A stretch of DNA of 62,410 nt from Dactylosporangium sucinum (lineage in GTDB: Bacteria > Actinomycetota > Actinomycetes > Mycobacteriales > Micromonosporaceae), in assembly GCF_014647515.1 (NCBI RefSeq), contig NZ_BMPI01000052.1, positions 18,331 through 80,740 of the forward strand, given 5' to 3'. The translations under genes and the position numbers were made by a program. The notes below the pieces were generated by a model that saw nothing but the letters and a program-made list of their open reading frames with translations, made no database searches and had not been told where the DNA came from. This document shows positions 8,284 to 17,727 of this stretch, piece after piece (within the stretch, counting starts at the first letter, position 1; every line of letters begins with the position of its first letter).

Positions 8284-8802
8284 GTGATCAGCTTCGACGA
8301 CTACGTGCGCCTGCGCGGCGAACGGCTCGTGCGACTGGCCCGGGTGCTGGTGCGCGACCGGTACCTTGCCGAGGACCTCGTTCAGGAGGTCCTCGGCAAG
8401 GCGTACGCGCGCTGGGACCGCATCTCGCGCGTGGACGACCTGGACATGTACCTGCGCCGCATGCTGGTCAACGGGCACATCTCCTGGCGCCGCAAGCGCT
8501 CCTCGTCGGAGGTCGCCACCGACATCCCGACCTTCTACCCCGACCGCAGCGACGGGGCGGACATCGGCACCGAGACCGCCGAGCGCGACGCGGCCTGGCG
8601 GCTGATCGCCGACCTTCCGCCGAAGCAGCGGGCCACCCTCGTGCTGCGGTACTACGAGGACCTCGACGACGCGACCATCGCCGGCATCCTGCGGTGCTCT
8701 CCGGTGACCGTCCGCACGCAGGCCATGCGGGCCCTGGCCACGCTCCGCGCGCGGCTCGGCGCCACGCCGGCCCTGAACAGGAAGGGGGACACGCTGCGAT
8801 GA
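8284..8802 (+). CDS. SigE-family (ECF) RNA polymerase sigma factor
   Basis: The protein has 172 residues. Region 2 is FDDYVRLRGERLVRLARVLVRDRYLAEDLVQEVLGKAY (about 4-41), with the DLVQE core. Region 4 is LPPKQRATLVLRYYEDLDDATIAGILRCSPVTVRTQAMRAL (about 103-145), a helix-turn-helix for the -35 element. The layout matches the actinobacterial SigE family. GTG 8284 is chosen because AAGGAGG lies four bases upstream (8273-8279); a longer frame from 8197 would start inside the terminator hairpin. The stop overlaps the next gene start (ATGA), so sigma factor and membrane protein are co-translated, the usual arrangement for sigma/anti-sigma pairs. Confidence 0.93.
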   Translation: MISFDDYVRLRGERLVRLARVLVRDRYLAEDLVQEVLGKAYARWDRISRVDDLDMYLRRMLVNGHISWRRKRSSSEVATDIPTFYPDRSDGADIGTETAERDAAWRLIADLPPKQRATLVLRYYEDLDDATIAGILRCSPVTVRTQAMRALATLRARLGATPALNRKGDTLR

Positions 8803-9881
8803 ACGACATCGATCCGATCTTCGTGTCCGCGCTCCGGGAGCGGGCCGAGGGTGCCGTCCACGTCGAGCAACTGCTCGCCGCCTCCCGCCGCCGCGGGGTG
8901 CGCCGGGTGCGCACGCGCCGGGCCCTCCTCACCGCCGGCGCCGCCACCGCCGTGCTGGCCGTCGCGCTGACCGCCACGCTGGTCCCGCGGCCGCACACGA
9001 GCCCGCCGCCGAGCACGACCACGTCGTCGGCCCAGCCGCCGTCCCCCAGCCCCAGCGCCAGCGCCCCGCCGCTGCACCGCCCGGCGGTGAACACGAGCCT
9101 GGCGCCGCTCAAGGGCGCCGGCAAGCTCGGCGAGGGCCTGCAGATCCACCTCGACACGGTGGACCCGGCGGCGACCCAGCTGTTCTGGACGTCGAGCGAG
9201 GAACTGGAGGCCATGCAGGTCTTCCGCGGTGGCGAGTCGTCGGCCGCGCCGTACAACGCCTACCAGGTGGAGATCCGCCGCGGCGACGCCGGCTTCCACG
9301 ACAGCGTGCCGGACAACGCGAAGACCGAAGACCTCACGGTCGACGGTCGACCGGCGACGCTTGATTACACCCAGAACATGGCGAGGCTGCGCTGGATTCT
9401 GTACGCGTCCACGGACGCGCAGGTGCGCATCCAGTTCCGCGACGCACCCGTCACCGTCGAGACCGTCCGCGCGTCGGTCCTCGAGGTTGCCTCCTGGCTC
9501 CGCATCGACCACGTCCTGACCTGCGCGGTGCCGTTCCGCCTCACCTGGGCGCCGCAGGGGGCCCGCACCGACGGCTGCGGCACGTCGACCGGCACCGGCC
9601 CGCTGCCGGACTCCGCCGAGCAGACGGCATGGATCGCGCTCCCGGTCGGCGACTCGATCGGGATCACGGCCTTCCCGCGCGGCGCCACCAATGCGGTCGA
9701 GCCGAACGCGACGTACGCCGGCCACCCGATCGAGAAGGGCCCGGACGTCTGGAAGATCGAGATCGCCGGCCGCACCTACGGCCTGCTACCAGCCACGTCC
9801 AGACTGACCGACGAGCAGCTGTCGCGCATCCTCACCAGCATCGAACCCGCCGGCCCCACCATCGACCCCCTGGCCCGCTGA
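8799..9881 (+). CDS. Single-pass membrane protein coupled to the sigma factor; candidate regulator or lipid-facing partner
   Basis: The protein has 360 residues: a short cytoplasmic N-terminus (1-40, Arg-rich just before the membrane), one membrane segment at about 41-62, a Pro/Ser/Thr-rich linker (about 67-95), then an extracytoplasmic domain of about 265 residues. Two cysteines (in LTCAVPF and TDGCGTS) may form a disulfide. No classical zinc anti-sigma motif is visible in the N-terminus, so it is not a standard ZAS protein. ATG 8799 overlaps the sigma stop as ATGA. Context suggests it binds or modulates the sigma factor in response to an outside signal; this is inference. Confidence 0.8.
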   Translation: MNDIDPIFVSALRERAEGAVHVEQLLAASRRRGVRRVRTRRALLTAGAATAVLAVALTATLVPRPHTSPPPSTTTSSAQPPSPSPSASAPPLHRPAVNTSLAPLKGAGKLGEGLQIHLDTVDPAATQLFWTSSEELEAMQVFRGGESSAAPYNAYQVEIRRGDAGFHDSVPDNAKTEDLTVDGRPATLDYTQNMARLRWILYASTDAQVRIQFRDAPVTVETVRASVLEVASWLRIDHVLTCAVPFRLTWAPQGARTDGCGTSTGTGPLPDSAEQTAWIALPVGDSIGITAFPRGATNAVEPNATYAGHPIEKGPDVWKIEIAGRTYGLLPATSRLTDEQLSRILTSIEPAGPTIDPLAR

Positions 9882-9889
9882 CCGCTGCG

Positions 9890-11272
9890 TCAGGGGTCGC
9901 GGCGGGCGAGGTCGACGCGGATCCGGCCGCCGGTGCAGTCCGCCACGACGGCGGCGAAGGTCGACCACTCGGGGCGGCTGAGGTGGTTCGCGTCGGCCAC
10001 GTACCGGCGCGGGCCGTCGTCCACCAGCGCGAACAGCGACACGACTGGGTCGAGGCCCTGCGTGTCGAAGAGCAGTTCGCGCACGTGGGCCCACTCGACG
10101 GCGAGGTGCTCGGTCCAGCCGTCGGCGGGCCGCACCGACCGCCGATGGGCGACGAGCCGCTCGCGGTCGACGGTGAGCCGCACGTGCCGGGTCGTGATCA
10201 CGCGGGGCCCGGCCGGCCGCGCTTCGGACGCGCGGAACGTCGAGCGCTCCTCCGGGGAGGTCCGCTGCCGCGGCACTTCGGCGCCCGTCGATGACGGCCG
10301 AGCCGGCACCATCAACGCGAGATCGACCAACGTATGCACCAGCCGTAGCACCTCGCGCGGCTCGATCACCCGCCCCGGCTCGCCCGCGTACACCAACTCC
10401 CCGTCGTCGACCTGAAACCCCCGCAGCCCGGCCGCCGCGGCGGCAGCCAGCACGGCCGGCGTCAGATACCGCGAAGCCAGATCGCCGTCGGCACTCACCA
10501 CCCGCAGCCCGCCGCCCGGAGCACCACCCACCGGCTCCCACGGCCGCACCTCGTCGAGCACGATCGGCGTCCCCACCGGCCCGGCCACCGCCCGCGGCAC
10601 CGGCGGAGCCGCGTTCAACGCGACCCGCACCACGGTCCGCCGCGTCTGCAGGTGCCGCCTCGGCGAGAAGCCCCTCGATGCCATGACATCGAGCACCACG
10701 AACGCCCGCCCGCGCCACTCCCCCGTCACGACACCGTCCGTCGTCAGCGTGACGATCCCCTTGTACCGCCGGCTCCAGCCTCGAACCGACTCGCCCGACC
10801 CACCGCGGTACCGCCACCCATTGGCGCGGGCGAGTGTCTTGCGGGTCTCGACCGTCCCGCCCGCCGCCCGCGACCGCGGCAGGGCGGCGTGCGACGCCCA
10901 CGAGCCCACGAACACGGCGACGGCGATCCCGGCCGCGAACAGCAGCCAGCCGACGACCGGCGTGGTGAGCTGCCCGGCACGGATCGCGACAATCGTCAAT
11001 CCCAGGAACACATGGATGCCGGTGCAGTCCTGCATCGGCCGCCCCGCGGTCGTGTGCGAGTCGTGCCACGTGCGCCCGTGCGGCGTGGGCCTGCTGTTGA
11101 CGGCCCGCCCGACGAGGTACTGCAGCAACGCACCGACGACGGCCCACCCGATCCCGGCCCACAGGATGGTGTCACCGGGCAGCCGCAGCGCGTCGACGAT
11201 CACCCCGCCGATCGCGATCGACGCGACCGCGATCACGTACGTGAGCCAGCCCCACCCCGCGAAGACAATCAT
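9890..11272 (-). CDS. Membrane protein of unknown function with large soluble C-terminus
   Basis: The protein has 460 residues. Hydrophobic segments lie near residues 1-32, 35-57, 85-98 and 103-125. From about 150 onward it is soluble and basic, with no family I recognise. A segment near 165-205 (RRYKGIVTLTTDGVVTGEWRGRAFVVLDV) looks like a beta-rich domain. It converges on the sigma/membrane operon with only 8 bases between stops and is followed on its own strand by nothing coupled. It is described as hypothetical; a sensory or envelope role would be a guess. Confidence 0.7.
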   Translation of the reverse strand: MIVFAGWGWLTYVIAVASIAIGGVIVDALRLPGDTILWAGIGWAVVGALLQYLVGRAVNSRPTPHGRTWHDSHTTAGRPMQDCTGIHVFLGLTIVAIRAGQLTTPVVGWLLFAAGIAVAVFVGSWASHAALPRSRAAGGTVETRKTLARANGWRYRGGSGESVRGWSRRYKGIVTLTTDGVVTGEWRGRAFVVLDVMASRGFSPRRHLQTRRTVVRVALNAAPPVPRAVAGPVGTPIVLDEVRPWEPVGGAPGGGLRVVSADGDLASRYLTPAVLAAAAAAGLRGFQVDDGELVYAGEPGRVIEPREVLRLVHTLVDLALMVPARPSSTGAEVPRQRTSPEERSTFRASEARPAGPRVITTRHVRLTVDRERLVAHRRSVRPADGWTEHLAVEWAHVRELLFDTQGLDPVVSLFALVDDGPRRYVADANHLSRPEWSTFAAVVADCTGGRIRVDLARRDP

Positions 11273-11366
11273 CGACGTCAGCGTACGCGCCGGGGGCCGC
11301 TGACACGCACCGTCAAGCCGACCGCCGCCACCTCCTCGGCGCCCCGCACCCGGGCTCGGCCGCAGA

Positions 11367-13979
11367 TCAGCGCTCGCCGGCGCGGAGGACCTCGCTCATC
11401 CGCTGGCGGCGGCGCAGCGCCGACTCGACCGGTACCACCACCGCGAGCGCCACCGGCAGCGCCGCCGCCACCGCGGCCAGCGACCACCACGGCAGGACCA
11501 GCGCCGGCGCCGTGTCCTGCGCGGTGAGCAGCCGGAGGTCGAGCGGGCCGGCCACCAGCCAGGCCAGCAGGGCACCGAGCAGCGGCCCGCCCACGGCCGC
11601 CAGCAGCACCGGCGGCAACAGCTCGCCCACCGCCACCCAGCGGGCGTCGCGCGGGCGCAGGCCGAGCGTGCGCAGGCGGGTCAGCGTCTGCCAGCGGTCC
11701 GGGGCGCCGGCCGCCGCACCCAGGGCCAGCGCCAGCAGGGCGAGGAGCAGGAGGACCACCGCGGCGGTCCAGGACAGGCGGAGCAGGCCGGCGGTCAGCG
11801 GCGCGGACCGGCGCTCACGCAGGACGTCCTCGCGCAGGACCAGGTCCGCGCCGTCCGGAGGCGCCACGCGGGAGGTCAGCCAGACCGTGTTCGGGATGGT
11901 CGGCAGGCCGGCGGCGGCCAGCGCGGCGGTGTCCACGATGACGACGTCGGTGGAGGCGTCGCCGACCGGTGGCGCCGCGCCGACCGCGACCAGCTCGACG
12001 GCCGGGGTGTCGTCGGTGGCGGGCAGCTGGAGGTGCATGCCCGGGCGCAGGGAGCCGCGGACAAGCGCCGGCACGGGCGACCCGGGGGACTTCAGCTGCG
12101 ACAGGGCCGCGGCGTCCGGGAGCGGGGTCGTGGCGAGCAACCGCTGGTACGCGACCGCGTCCACGACCACCAGCCGGACGTCCACCGCGGTCGCGTCGGC
12201 CGTGAGGCGGACCTGGGAGATCTGCGCGTACACACCGGGGAGGCCCGGCGGCGGCTCCGCGGTCAGGTCGAGGCGGGCGTCGGCACCGACCGTGCGCCAA
12301 GCGCCGTCGGAGAGGCCCTGTGCGGCGGTGGCCGCGACTGTGAGCGCGAACGCCGCCAGCGTCGCGGCCGTCACCAGCGCCAGGGTCGGCAGCGCGCGCG
12401 TGGCGGTCTCGGCCGCGCGGGCGGCGCCGAACACGGCGAGCGGGCGGCGGGAGCGCAGGGCCCGGCGCAGCGCCAGGCCGGTGCCGGCGGGCAGGACCCG
12501 CAGGAGGATCAGCGCGCCCGCGAACGCGCCCAGGGCCGAACCGCCGCTCGGCAGGCCGTCCGTGGTCAGCCCGCGCTGACGGAGGGCGACGAGCGCGGCG
12601 ACCGCGCCCAGGACCGCCGCGCCCTCCAGGGCGAAGCGCCGCAGCGCGGCCGTGCGGCTGGCCCAGCGGCGGGCGCTGCGGTTGGCGGGGACGCGCCGGT
12701 CGTTGGTGGCGCGGGCCGCCGCGAGCGTGCCGAGCAACGGCGCCGCGAGGGCCGCCGTCAGCACCACCGGGAGCGCCCACAGGAGCCCCGCGCCGCCGGT
12801 CAGCAGCAGCGCGACGACCAGGCCCACCGCGCCAGCGAGCGCGGCCAGCGCGACGGACTCGAGCAGCAGCTCCAGGAACAGCGTCGGCAGGGAGGCGCCG
12901 CGCAGGCGGGCGGCGGTCAGCGCCGGCACCCGGCGGCGCACCAGGAGGTCGGCCGCGAGCAGCAGGGACAGTGCCGTCGCCGCGAGCACCGCCGTCAGGA
13001 GCACCGACGCCTGCGCGGACGCGGCGTTGACCCGCTGCTCGGCGTCGCGGAGGACCCCGTCCAGGTGCGACTCCCACCGCAGCGAGTCGTCGAAGACGCC
13101 CGAGGAGCTCGACGTGGCCTTCAGCGCGACGATCGCCTCGGCCACCGCGCCGGTCTGTCCCCAGGTGAGCGCGGACGGACGCGGGGCGAACTCGACGGCC
13201 CGCACCAGCTTGTCCTGGTCGAAGGCGAGGCGGGCGTCCGGCAGGGAGTCGCGGGACAGCAGGCCGGCGAACCGGGTGGTGCCGATGCCGTCCGCGCCGG
13301 CCACCGGGCCCAGCAGCGCCGGGACGAGCCGCCAGGCCGGGTCGGCCGGGTCGACCGGCCGGTAGATGCCGCTGACCCGGACGTCCTTGACGGTCTTCTG
13401 CTCGTCCTTGAGCTGGATGCGGTCGCCGGGGCGCAGGCCGAGCGCGGCGGCGTCCGGCTCGGACAGCCCGACCTGGACGGTCCACGGCGGCGCACTGTAC
13501 GGCACCTCGTAGTTGTCGTCGACGGTTCCCGCCGGTGGTGCACCGGCGATCCAGGTGACGTCGGGTCCGTCGTCCGCGGCGAGATAGGTGAGCTGGAACT
13601 TCCGCAGCACGCTGCCGTCGGTCACGTTGAGGACCGGGCTGGTGACGACCGCGATCGGCGGCTGGAGGATCGAACGCAGCTCGGGCCCGAGCTGGGATGC
13701 GGCCCGGGTGCGCAGGTCGTCGACGTCGTCGGCGAGCCTCGGCATGCGCACCCGTCCGCGGGTCGGGCCGTCGTCACGTTCCCAGAGGGCGTGGACGGTG
13801 AGGCCGGCTCCGGCGGTGGCAACCGCGTCGCGGACGGCGTCGTCGGCGGTGTCGCGCAGCAGCGGCGGCACGGCCCCCGCCAGCAGCGTGATGGCGGCAA
13901 CGACCGCGGCGACGAGGAGCAGCGGCCCCGCGTCGGCCCGCGCCCGCCCCCGAATGCTCGGCCAGTGCAGCGCGCTCAT
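11367..13979 (-). CDS. FtsX-like ABC transporter permease (second permease of the operon)
   Basis: The protein has 870 residues. An N-terminal membrane segment (about 16-38) is followed by a large extracytoplasmic domain, then groups of hydrophobic segments in the middle (about 310-420 and 465-550) and at the C-terminus (about 735-850). This is the duplicated FtsX/MacB permease layout seen in actinobacteria. The start ATG 13979 overlaps the stop of the upstream permease gene by four bases (ATGA). It is the last gene of a four-gene unit. Such complexes usually act as mechanotransmission or lipoprotein/antibiotic export machines rather than classical importers. Confidence 0.88.
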   Translation of the reverse strand: MSALHWPSIRGRARADAGPLLLVAAVVAAITLLAGAVPPLLRDTADDAVRDAVATAGAGLTVHALWERDDGPTRGRVRMPRLADDVDDLRTRAASQLGPELRSILQPPIAVVTSPVLNVTDGSVLRKFQLTYLAADDGPDVTWIAGAPPAGTVDDNYEVPYSAPPWTVQVGLSEPDAAALGLRPGDRIQLKDEQKTVKDVRVSGIYRPVDPADPAWRLVPALLGPVAGADGIGTTRFAGLLSRDSLPDARLAFDQDKLVRAVEFAPRPSALTWGQTGAVAEAIVALKATSSSSGVFDDSLRWESHLDGVLRDAEQRVNAASAQASVLLTAVLAATALSLLLAADLLVRRRVPALTAARLRGASLPTLFLELLLESVALAALAGAVGLVVALLLTGGAGLLWALPVVLTAALAAPLLGTLAAARATNDRRVPANRSARRWASRTAALRRFALEGAAVLGAVAALVALRQRGLTTDGLPSGGSALGAFAGALILLRVLPAGTGLALRRALRSRRPLAVFGAARAAETATRALPTLALVTAATLAAFALTVAATAAQGLSDGAWRTVGADARLDLTAEPPPGLPGVYAQISQVRLTADATAVDVRLVVVDAVAYQRLLATTPLPDAAALSQLKSPGSPVPALVRGSLRPGMHLQLPATDDTPAVELVAVGAAPPVGDASTDVVIVDTAALAAAGLPTIPNTVWLTSRVAPPDGADLVLREDVLRERRSAPLTAGLLRLSWTAAVVLLLLALLALALGAAAGAPDRWQTLTRLRTLGLRPRDARWVAVGELLPPVLLAAVGGPLLGALLAWLVAGPLDLRLLTAQDTAPALVLPWWSLAAVAAALPVALAVVVPVESALRRRQRMSEVLRAGER

Positions 13980-16900
13980 GACGCCACCCGCAGGTGTGCC
14001 GCGTCCGCGCGCCGGACCTGGACGCTCACCACCACGGCCACCGCGAGCGCCGCGAAGACCAGCAGCGCAGCCAGGAGAACGCCCTCAGCCGCCCACGGCC
14101 ATTCCGGTCGCGCGCCCGGAGTGGGCGCGGCGCCCGTGTCGGAGCGCACGAGCAGCGGCGCGACGATCCGGGTCGCCAGCGCACCGACGGCGGCTCCGGC
14201 CGCGAGCAGCGGCAGCAGTACACCGGCATGCTGACCCAGCAGCACCGCCCGGATCTGCCGGCGGGACATGCCCAGGCCCCGCAGCCGGGCCAACTCCAGC
14301 GCGCGGATCTGCAGGTCGCAGGTCACGTGCAGGACCACGCCGGCGAGCAGGAGCAGCGCGGCGGCCGGCACGAGCAGGCGCAGCGCCGCCGGCAGCCCGG
14401 CCCGCAGCGGCCCCTGGGTGAGCCGGGCCGTCTCGCCGTCGCGGGTGGTGACGGTGCCGAGGCGCAGCGCCGCGAGCCGGTCGGCGGCGCCGGGCGCCGG
14501 GCCGCCGACCCACCAGGCGTCGACCGGAAACGCCAGGTCACCGGCGACGGCCAGGGCGCGGGACAGCCGGTCGAGGTCGGCCAGGACGGCGGCGGCGCCG
14601 GGCGCGGAGGGCACGGCCGGGACGATGTCCGCGACGGTGATCGCGACCGGCGTGGTGCCGATGGTGATGCTGAGCTTGTCCCCCACGTGCGCGCCGATCT
14701 CGTCGGCGAACCGCGCGGAGACGGCGACCGGCACCGGACCCGGCTCCTCGAACGCGGTCGCGACCAGCGTCCGCGCGGCGTCCGGCGGCCCGCCGAACCG
14801 CACCGACGCGCTCATCGTGAGCTCGGCGGCGGTGACGCTGACGGTCTGCCCGCTGATCTGCGTGGGCACCGGCGGCGCGGACGTGATCGTCCACTGCCGG
14901 CCACCGGCGCTCCCGTCGGACGGCAGCCGCAGCGAGACCGTGATCTTGCTGAGCCCGTCATCGAAGTAGTCGAACGTCGGAGCATCGACCTTCAACGACA
15001 CCGCCACGAGCTTGAGCCCGCCACACGACGGCAGCTCATGCGGGCGGCCATCGAGCGGGATCGGCGTCCCCACGCATGGCGCACGCAGACCGGTGTCGTC
15101 TTCTACCAGCAGCCGCGGCGTCACGACGAGCGGCCTGTCACCGGTGGCGGTCCCGGTGATCGAGCGCGGCACGCCGACCCCGTTGACCGCGGCGGACGGG
15201 GCCAGGGTCGCCCCGACGTCCGCCCAGGTCCGGGACCCGTCCAGCCGCCCGCGCAGCAGCGCGTCGGCCCGCCGGGTGTCGACGGCGACCAGTCGCGGCG
15301 GATCCCCGCCGCTGCCGAGCCACTGCCCGACGGCGATACCGCGATCGACGGCCGGGCTCACCGTCCCGCCCGTGGCCTCGCTGACCGCGGCACCCTGACC
15401 GACGCCCGGCGGCGTGCTGAGCGTGAGCGCCAGGTCGGTGCCGACGCTCAGGTCGGCCTGGTCGTGTTGCGAGCGCTGCCAGGTGGCGTCGAAGGCGATC
15501 CCGAACGTGCCCGCGGCACAGGCCAGCCCGACGAGCAGCCCGGCCGCGACCGCCTGCGGCCGGCGGGCCGCCTCGGTCGCCGCGAGCGGCAGCACCAGCC
15601 CCCGGGCCCGGCTCGCCAGCCGATCGGCCCCGCGCAACGCCGGCACCACGACCCGCAGCGCGAGTGCGGCGCCCGCCGCGAGCAGCAGCGCCGGAGCGAG
15701 CACGCGGACGACGTCGGCGCGGGCGCTGGAGCCGGTCGGCTGCGCATACAGCTGCCACCACCCGACGGCCGCGAACGCCACCAGCACGAGATCGGCCCCG
15801 GACCGGACGAACAGCTGCGCCCTGGGCGCGCGCCGCACGATGAGGACGACGGCCAGCGAGACCGCACCGCCGAGCACCGCGACGAGCTGGACGAGCGTGA
15901 CGGTCGGGCCGGCGGCGAGCCCGGCACCGTCCAGCGGCGGCAGCCGGGTCAGCCCGGCGTGCAGCGCCGAGGACGCGGGCACCGCCAGCGCCGCGGCCAG
16001 CAGCGCCAGCGCACCGGCCTCGACGGCCGCCAGGGCCGCGAACTGCCCCGGGCTGATGCCGAGCGCCGACAGCAGCGCGGTCTCGCCCTCGCGGACGCCC
16101 GCGGTGAGCCGGCCGGCGAGCGCGAGGGCGGTGGCGGTCAGCACGGCGCCGAGCAGGGCGACGGCGAGCACGACGGCGGTGGTGACCCGCTGCTGCTCGT
16201 CGGCCGCGGACAGGGTCACCGGCAGGTCCGAGGCGACCCGGCTGATCCGCACCCGGTCGCCGAGCGTGCCGGTGAGGCGGCGGTCGGCGCCGCGCACGGT
16301 CGCGTTGACGGTGTCGAGGTCGCGCCGGTTGGGGTGGGACAGGTCGGGGTGGGCGGTGATCTCCAGGCGGTCGAGGGTGGCGCCGCTGTCGAGCAGGTCG
16401 GGCAGGGTGACGATGAACGGCCCGTAGGCGTTGACCGGCTGGCTGTAGTTCCCGTCGAGGAAGCCGAGCGCGGAGCCGGCACCGGCGAGCGGGTCGCGGT
16501 CCCATCCGGCGCCGGGCAGCGGCCGCACGATGCCGACGACGGTCAGCTCGATGTCCGCCGTCCTGGGCCGGGCGAGCTCGGTGCCCAGGCGGACCCGCGC
16601 GTCGACGCTCAACCCGAGCAGCTGAGCCGTGGATTCGAGCAGGACGGCGTCGCCCGCGGCGGCCGGCCAGCGCCCCGCGACCAGCTCGGCCTTGTCCTCC
16701 AGCGACGACATGCCGGAGAGATACGACTGCGCGGGCACCGTCGTGCCGGCCGGCCCGGGCAGCGCGCGCAGCACCGACGACGCGCGCGTCTGGGTCGTGG
16801 TGTCGAACGGCCGCAGCGCGCCGGTCACCACGGACTCGGTGTCGGCGGCGACCGACCGGGCGTCCTTGCCCGCGACCGTCACCGTATACGCCGTGACGTC

Positions 16901-17071
16901 GACCGCCTCGCTCGGCGCCCGCGCCGCGGCCACCTCGAGCGCCCGCTCCCCGGTGCGCGTGACGAGCAGCGCGCAGGTGCCCAGCAGCGTGGCACCGATC
17001 GCGACGACGCCGAGGAGCGCGACCAGCAGCGGCCACTGCGCGCGGGTGCGGCGCCTCAGCAGCCTCAGCAT
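13976..17071 (-). CDS. FtsX-like ABC transporter permease (first permease of the operon)
   Basis: The protein has 1,031 residues, one of the long two-module FtsX permeases. There is a signal-anchor at about 12-33 (WPLLVALLGVVAIGATLLGT), an extracytoplasmic domain to about 295, several membrane segments between about 300 and 530, a second outside domain, and four terminal membrane segments ending near 1025. The segment LARLRGLGMSRRQIRAVLLGQ near 945 is the coupling-helix region typical of FtsX domains. Its ATG shares one base with the stop of the ATPase gene at 17071, showing tight coupling. It probably pairs with the 870-residue permease as a heterodimer. Confidence 0.9.
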   Translation of the reverse strand: MLRLLRRRTRAQWPLLVALLGVVAIGATLLGTCALLVTRTGERALEVAAARAPSEAVDVTAYTVTVAGKDARSVAADTESVVTGALRPFDTTTQTRASSVLRALPGPAGTTVPAQSYLSGMSSLEDKAELVAGRWPAAAGDAVLLESTAQLLGLSVDARVRLGTELARPRTADIELTVVGIVRPLPGAGWDRDPLAGAGSALGFLDGNYSQPVNAYGPFIVTLPDLLDSGATLDRLEITAHPDLSHPNRRDLDTVNATVRGADRRLTGTLGDRVRISRVASDLPVTLSAADEQQRVTTAVVLAVALLGAVLTATALALAGRLTAGVREGETALLSALGISPGQFAALAAVEAGALALLAAALAVPASSALHAGLTRLPPLDGAGLAAGPTVTLVQLVAVLGGAVSLAVVLIVRRAPRAQLFVRSGADLVLVAFAAVGWWQLYAQPTGSSARADVVRVLAPALLLAAGAALALRVVVPALRGADRLASRARGLVLPLAATEAARRPQAVAAGLLVGLACAAGTFGIAFDATWQRSQHDQADLSVGTDLALTLSTPPGVGQGAAVSEATGGTVSPAVDRGIAVGQWLGSGGDPPRLVAVDTRRADALLRGRLDGSRTWADVGATLAPSAAVNGVGVPRSITGTATGDRPLVVTPRLLVEDDTGLRAPCVGTPIPLDGRPHELPSCGGLKLVAVSLKVDAPTFDYFDDGLSKITVSLRLPSDGSAGGRQWTITSAPPVPTQISGQTVSVTAAELTMSASVRFGGPPDAARTLVATAFEEPGPVPVAVSARFADEIGAHVGDKLSITIGTTPVAITVADIVPAVPSAPGAAAVLADLDRLSRALAVAGDLAFPVDAWWVGGPAPGAADRLAALRLGTVTTRDGETARLTQGPLRAGLPAALRLLVPAAALLLLAGVVLHVTCDLQIRALELARLRGLGMSRRQIRAVLLGQHAGVLLPLLAAGAAVGALATRIVAPLLVRSDTGAAPTPGARPEWPWAAEGVLLAALLVFAALAVAVVVSVQVRRADAAHLRVAS

Positions 17072-17727
17072 CAGTCCAGCTGCCCGTCGTGAATGTTAAT
17101 CACGCGGTCGGCCAGGGCCATCATCACCGGGTCGTGCGTGGAGACGAGCGCGGTGACGCCCTCCGACTCGACGACACCGCGGATGAGCGCCATGACCGAC
17201 AGCCCGGTCTCGGCGTCGAGCTGCCCGGTCGGCTCGTCGGCGATGAGCAGCCGGGGCGAGGCGGCGAGCGCCCGGGCGATCGCGACGCGCTGCTGCTGCC
17301 CGCCGGAGAGTTCGCCGGGCCGCTGCTTGGCGTGCCCGTCGAGCCCGACGAGCTGGAGCAGCAGGTCGACCCGCTGCTCGCGCTCCTTGGCCGGCATGCG
17401 GGCCAGCCGCAGCGGTGCGCCGACGTTCTCCGCGGCCGACAGCACGGGGATCAGGCCGAACGTCTGGAAGACGTATGACACCTTCTCCCGGCGCAGCCGC
17501 GACAGCCCGTCCTCGTCGAGCCCGGTGACCTCGGTGCCGTCGAGGTGCACGCTGCCCTCGTCGGGCCGGTCGAGCCCGCCGACGATGTTCAGCAGGGTTG
17601 TCTTCCCGGACCCGGACCGCCCGACGAGCGCGACCATCGTGCCGGCCGCGACGTCGAACGACACGCCCTTGAGCGCATGCACAGACCCAAAAGCCTTGCG
17701 CACGTTCCTTACCGTCAGCAGGCTCAT
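17071..17727 (-). CDS. LolD/MacB-type ABC transporter ATPase
   Basis: The protein has 218 residues with Walker A GRSGSGKTT at 36-44, signature LSGGQQQRVAIARAL near 138-152, Walker B LLIADEPTGQLD and switch histidine in VSTHD. Length and the DEPTGxLD motif place it in the LolD/FtsE/MacB group, which drives FtsX-type permeases. It lies between another ATPase gene (4-base ATGA overlap) and the first permease gene (1-base overlap). Having two different ATPases with two different permeases suggests a heteromeric complex. Confidence 0.94.
   Translation of the reverse strand: MSLLTVRNVRKAFGSVHALKGVSFDVAAGTMVALVGRSGSGKTTLLNIVGGLDRPDEGSVHLDGTEVTGLDEDGLSRLRREKVSYVFQTFGLIPVLSAAENVGAPLRLARMPAKEREQRVDLLLQLVGLDGHAKQRPGELSGGQQQRVAIARALAASPRLLIADEPTGQLDAETGLSVMALIRGVVESEGVTALVSTHDPVMMALADRVINIHDGQLD

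Noticed and set aside
13994..17092. A 1,032-codon open frame on the plus strand opposite the FtsX-like permease
   Set aside because: It is a high-GC antisense artefact: no domain, Arg/Gly/Gln-rich low-complexity composition, and it lies fully over a well-supported gene on the other strand.
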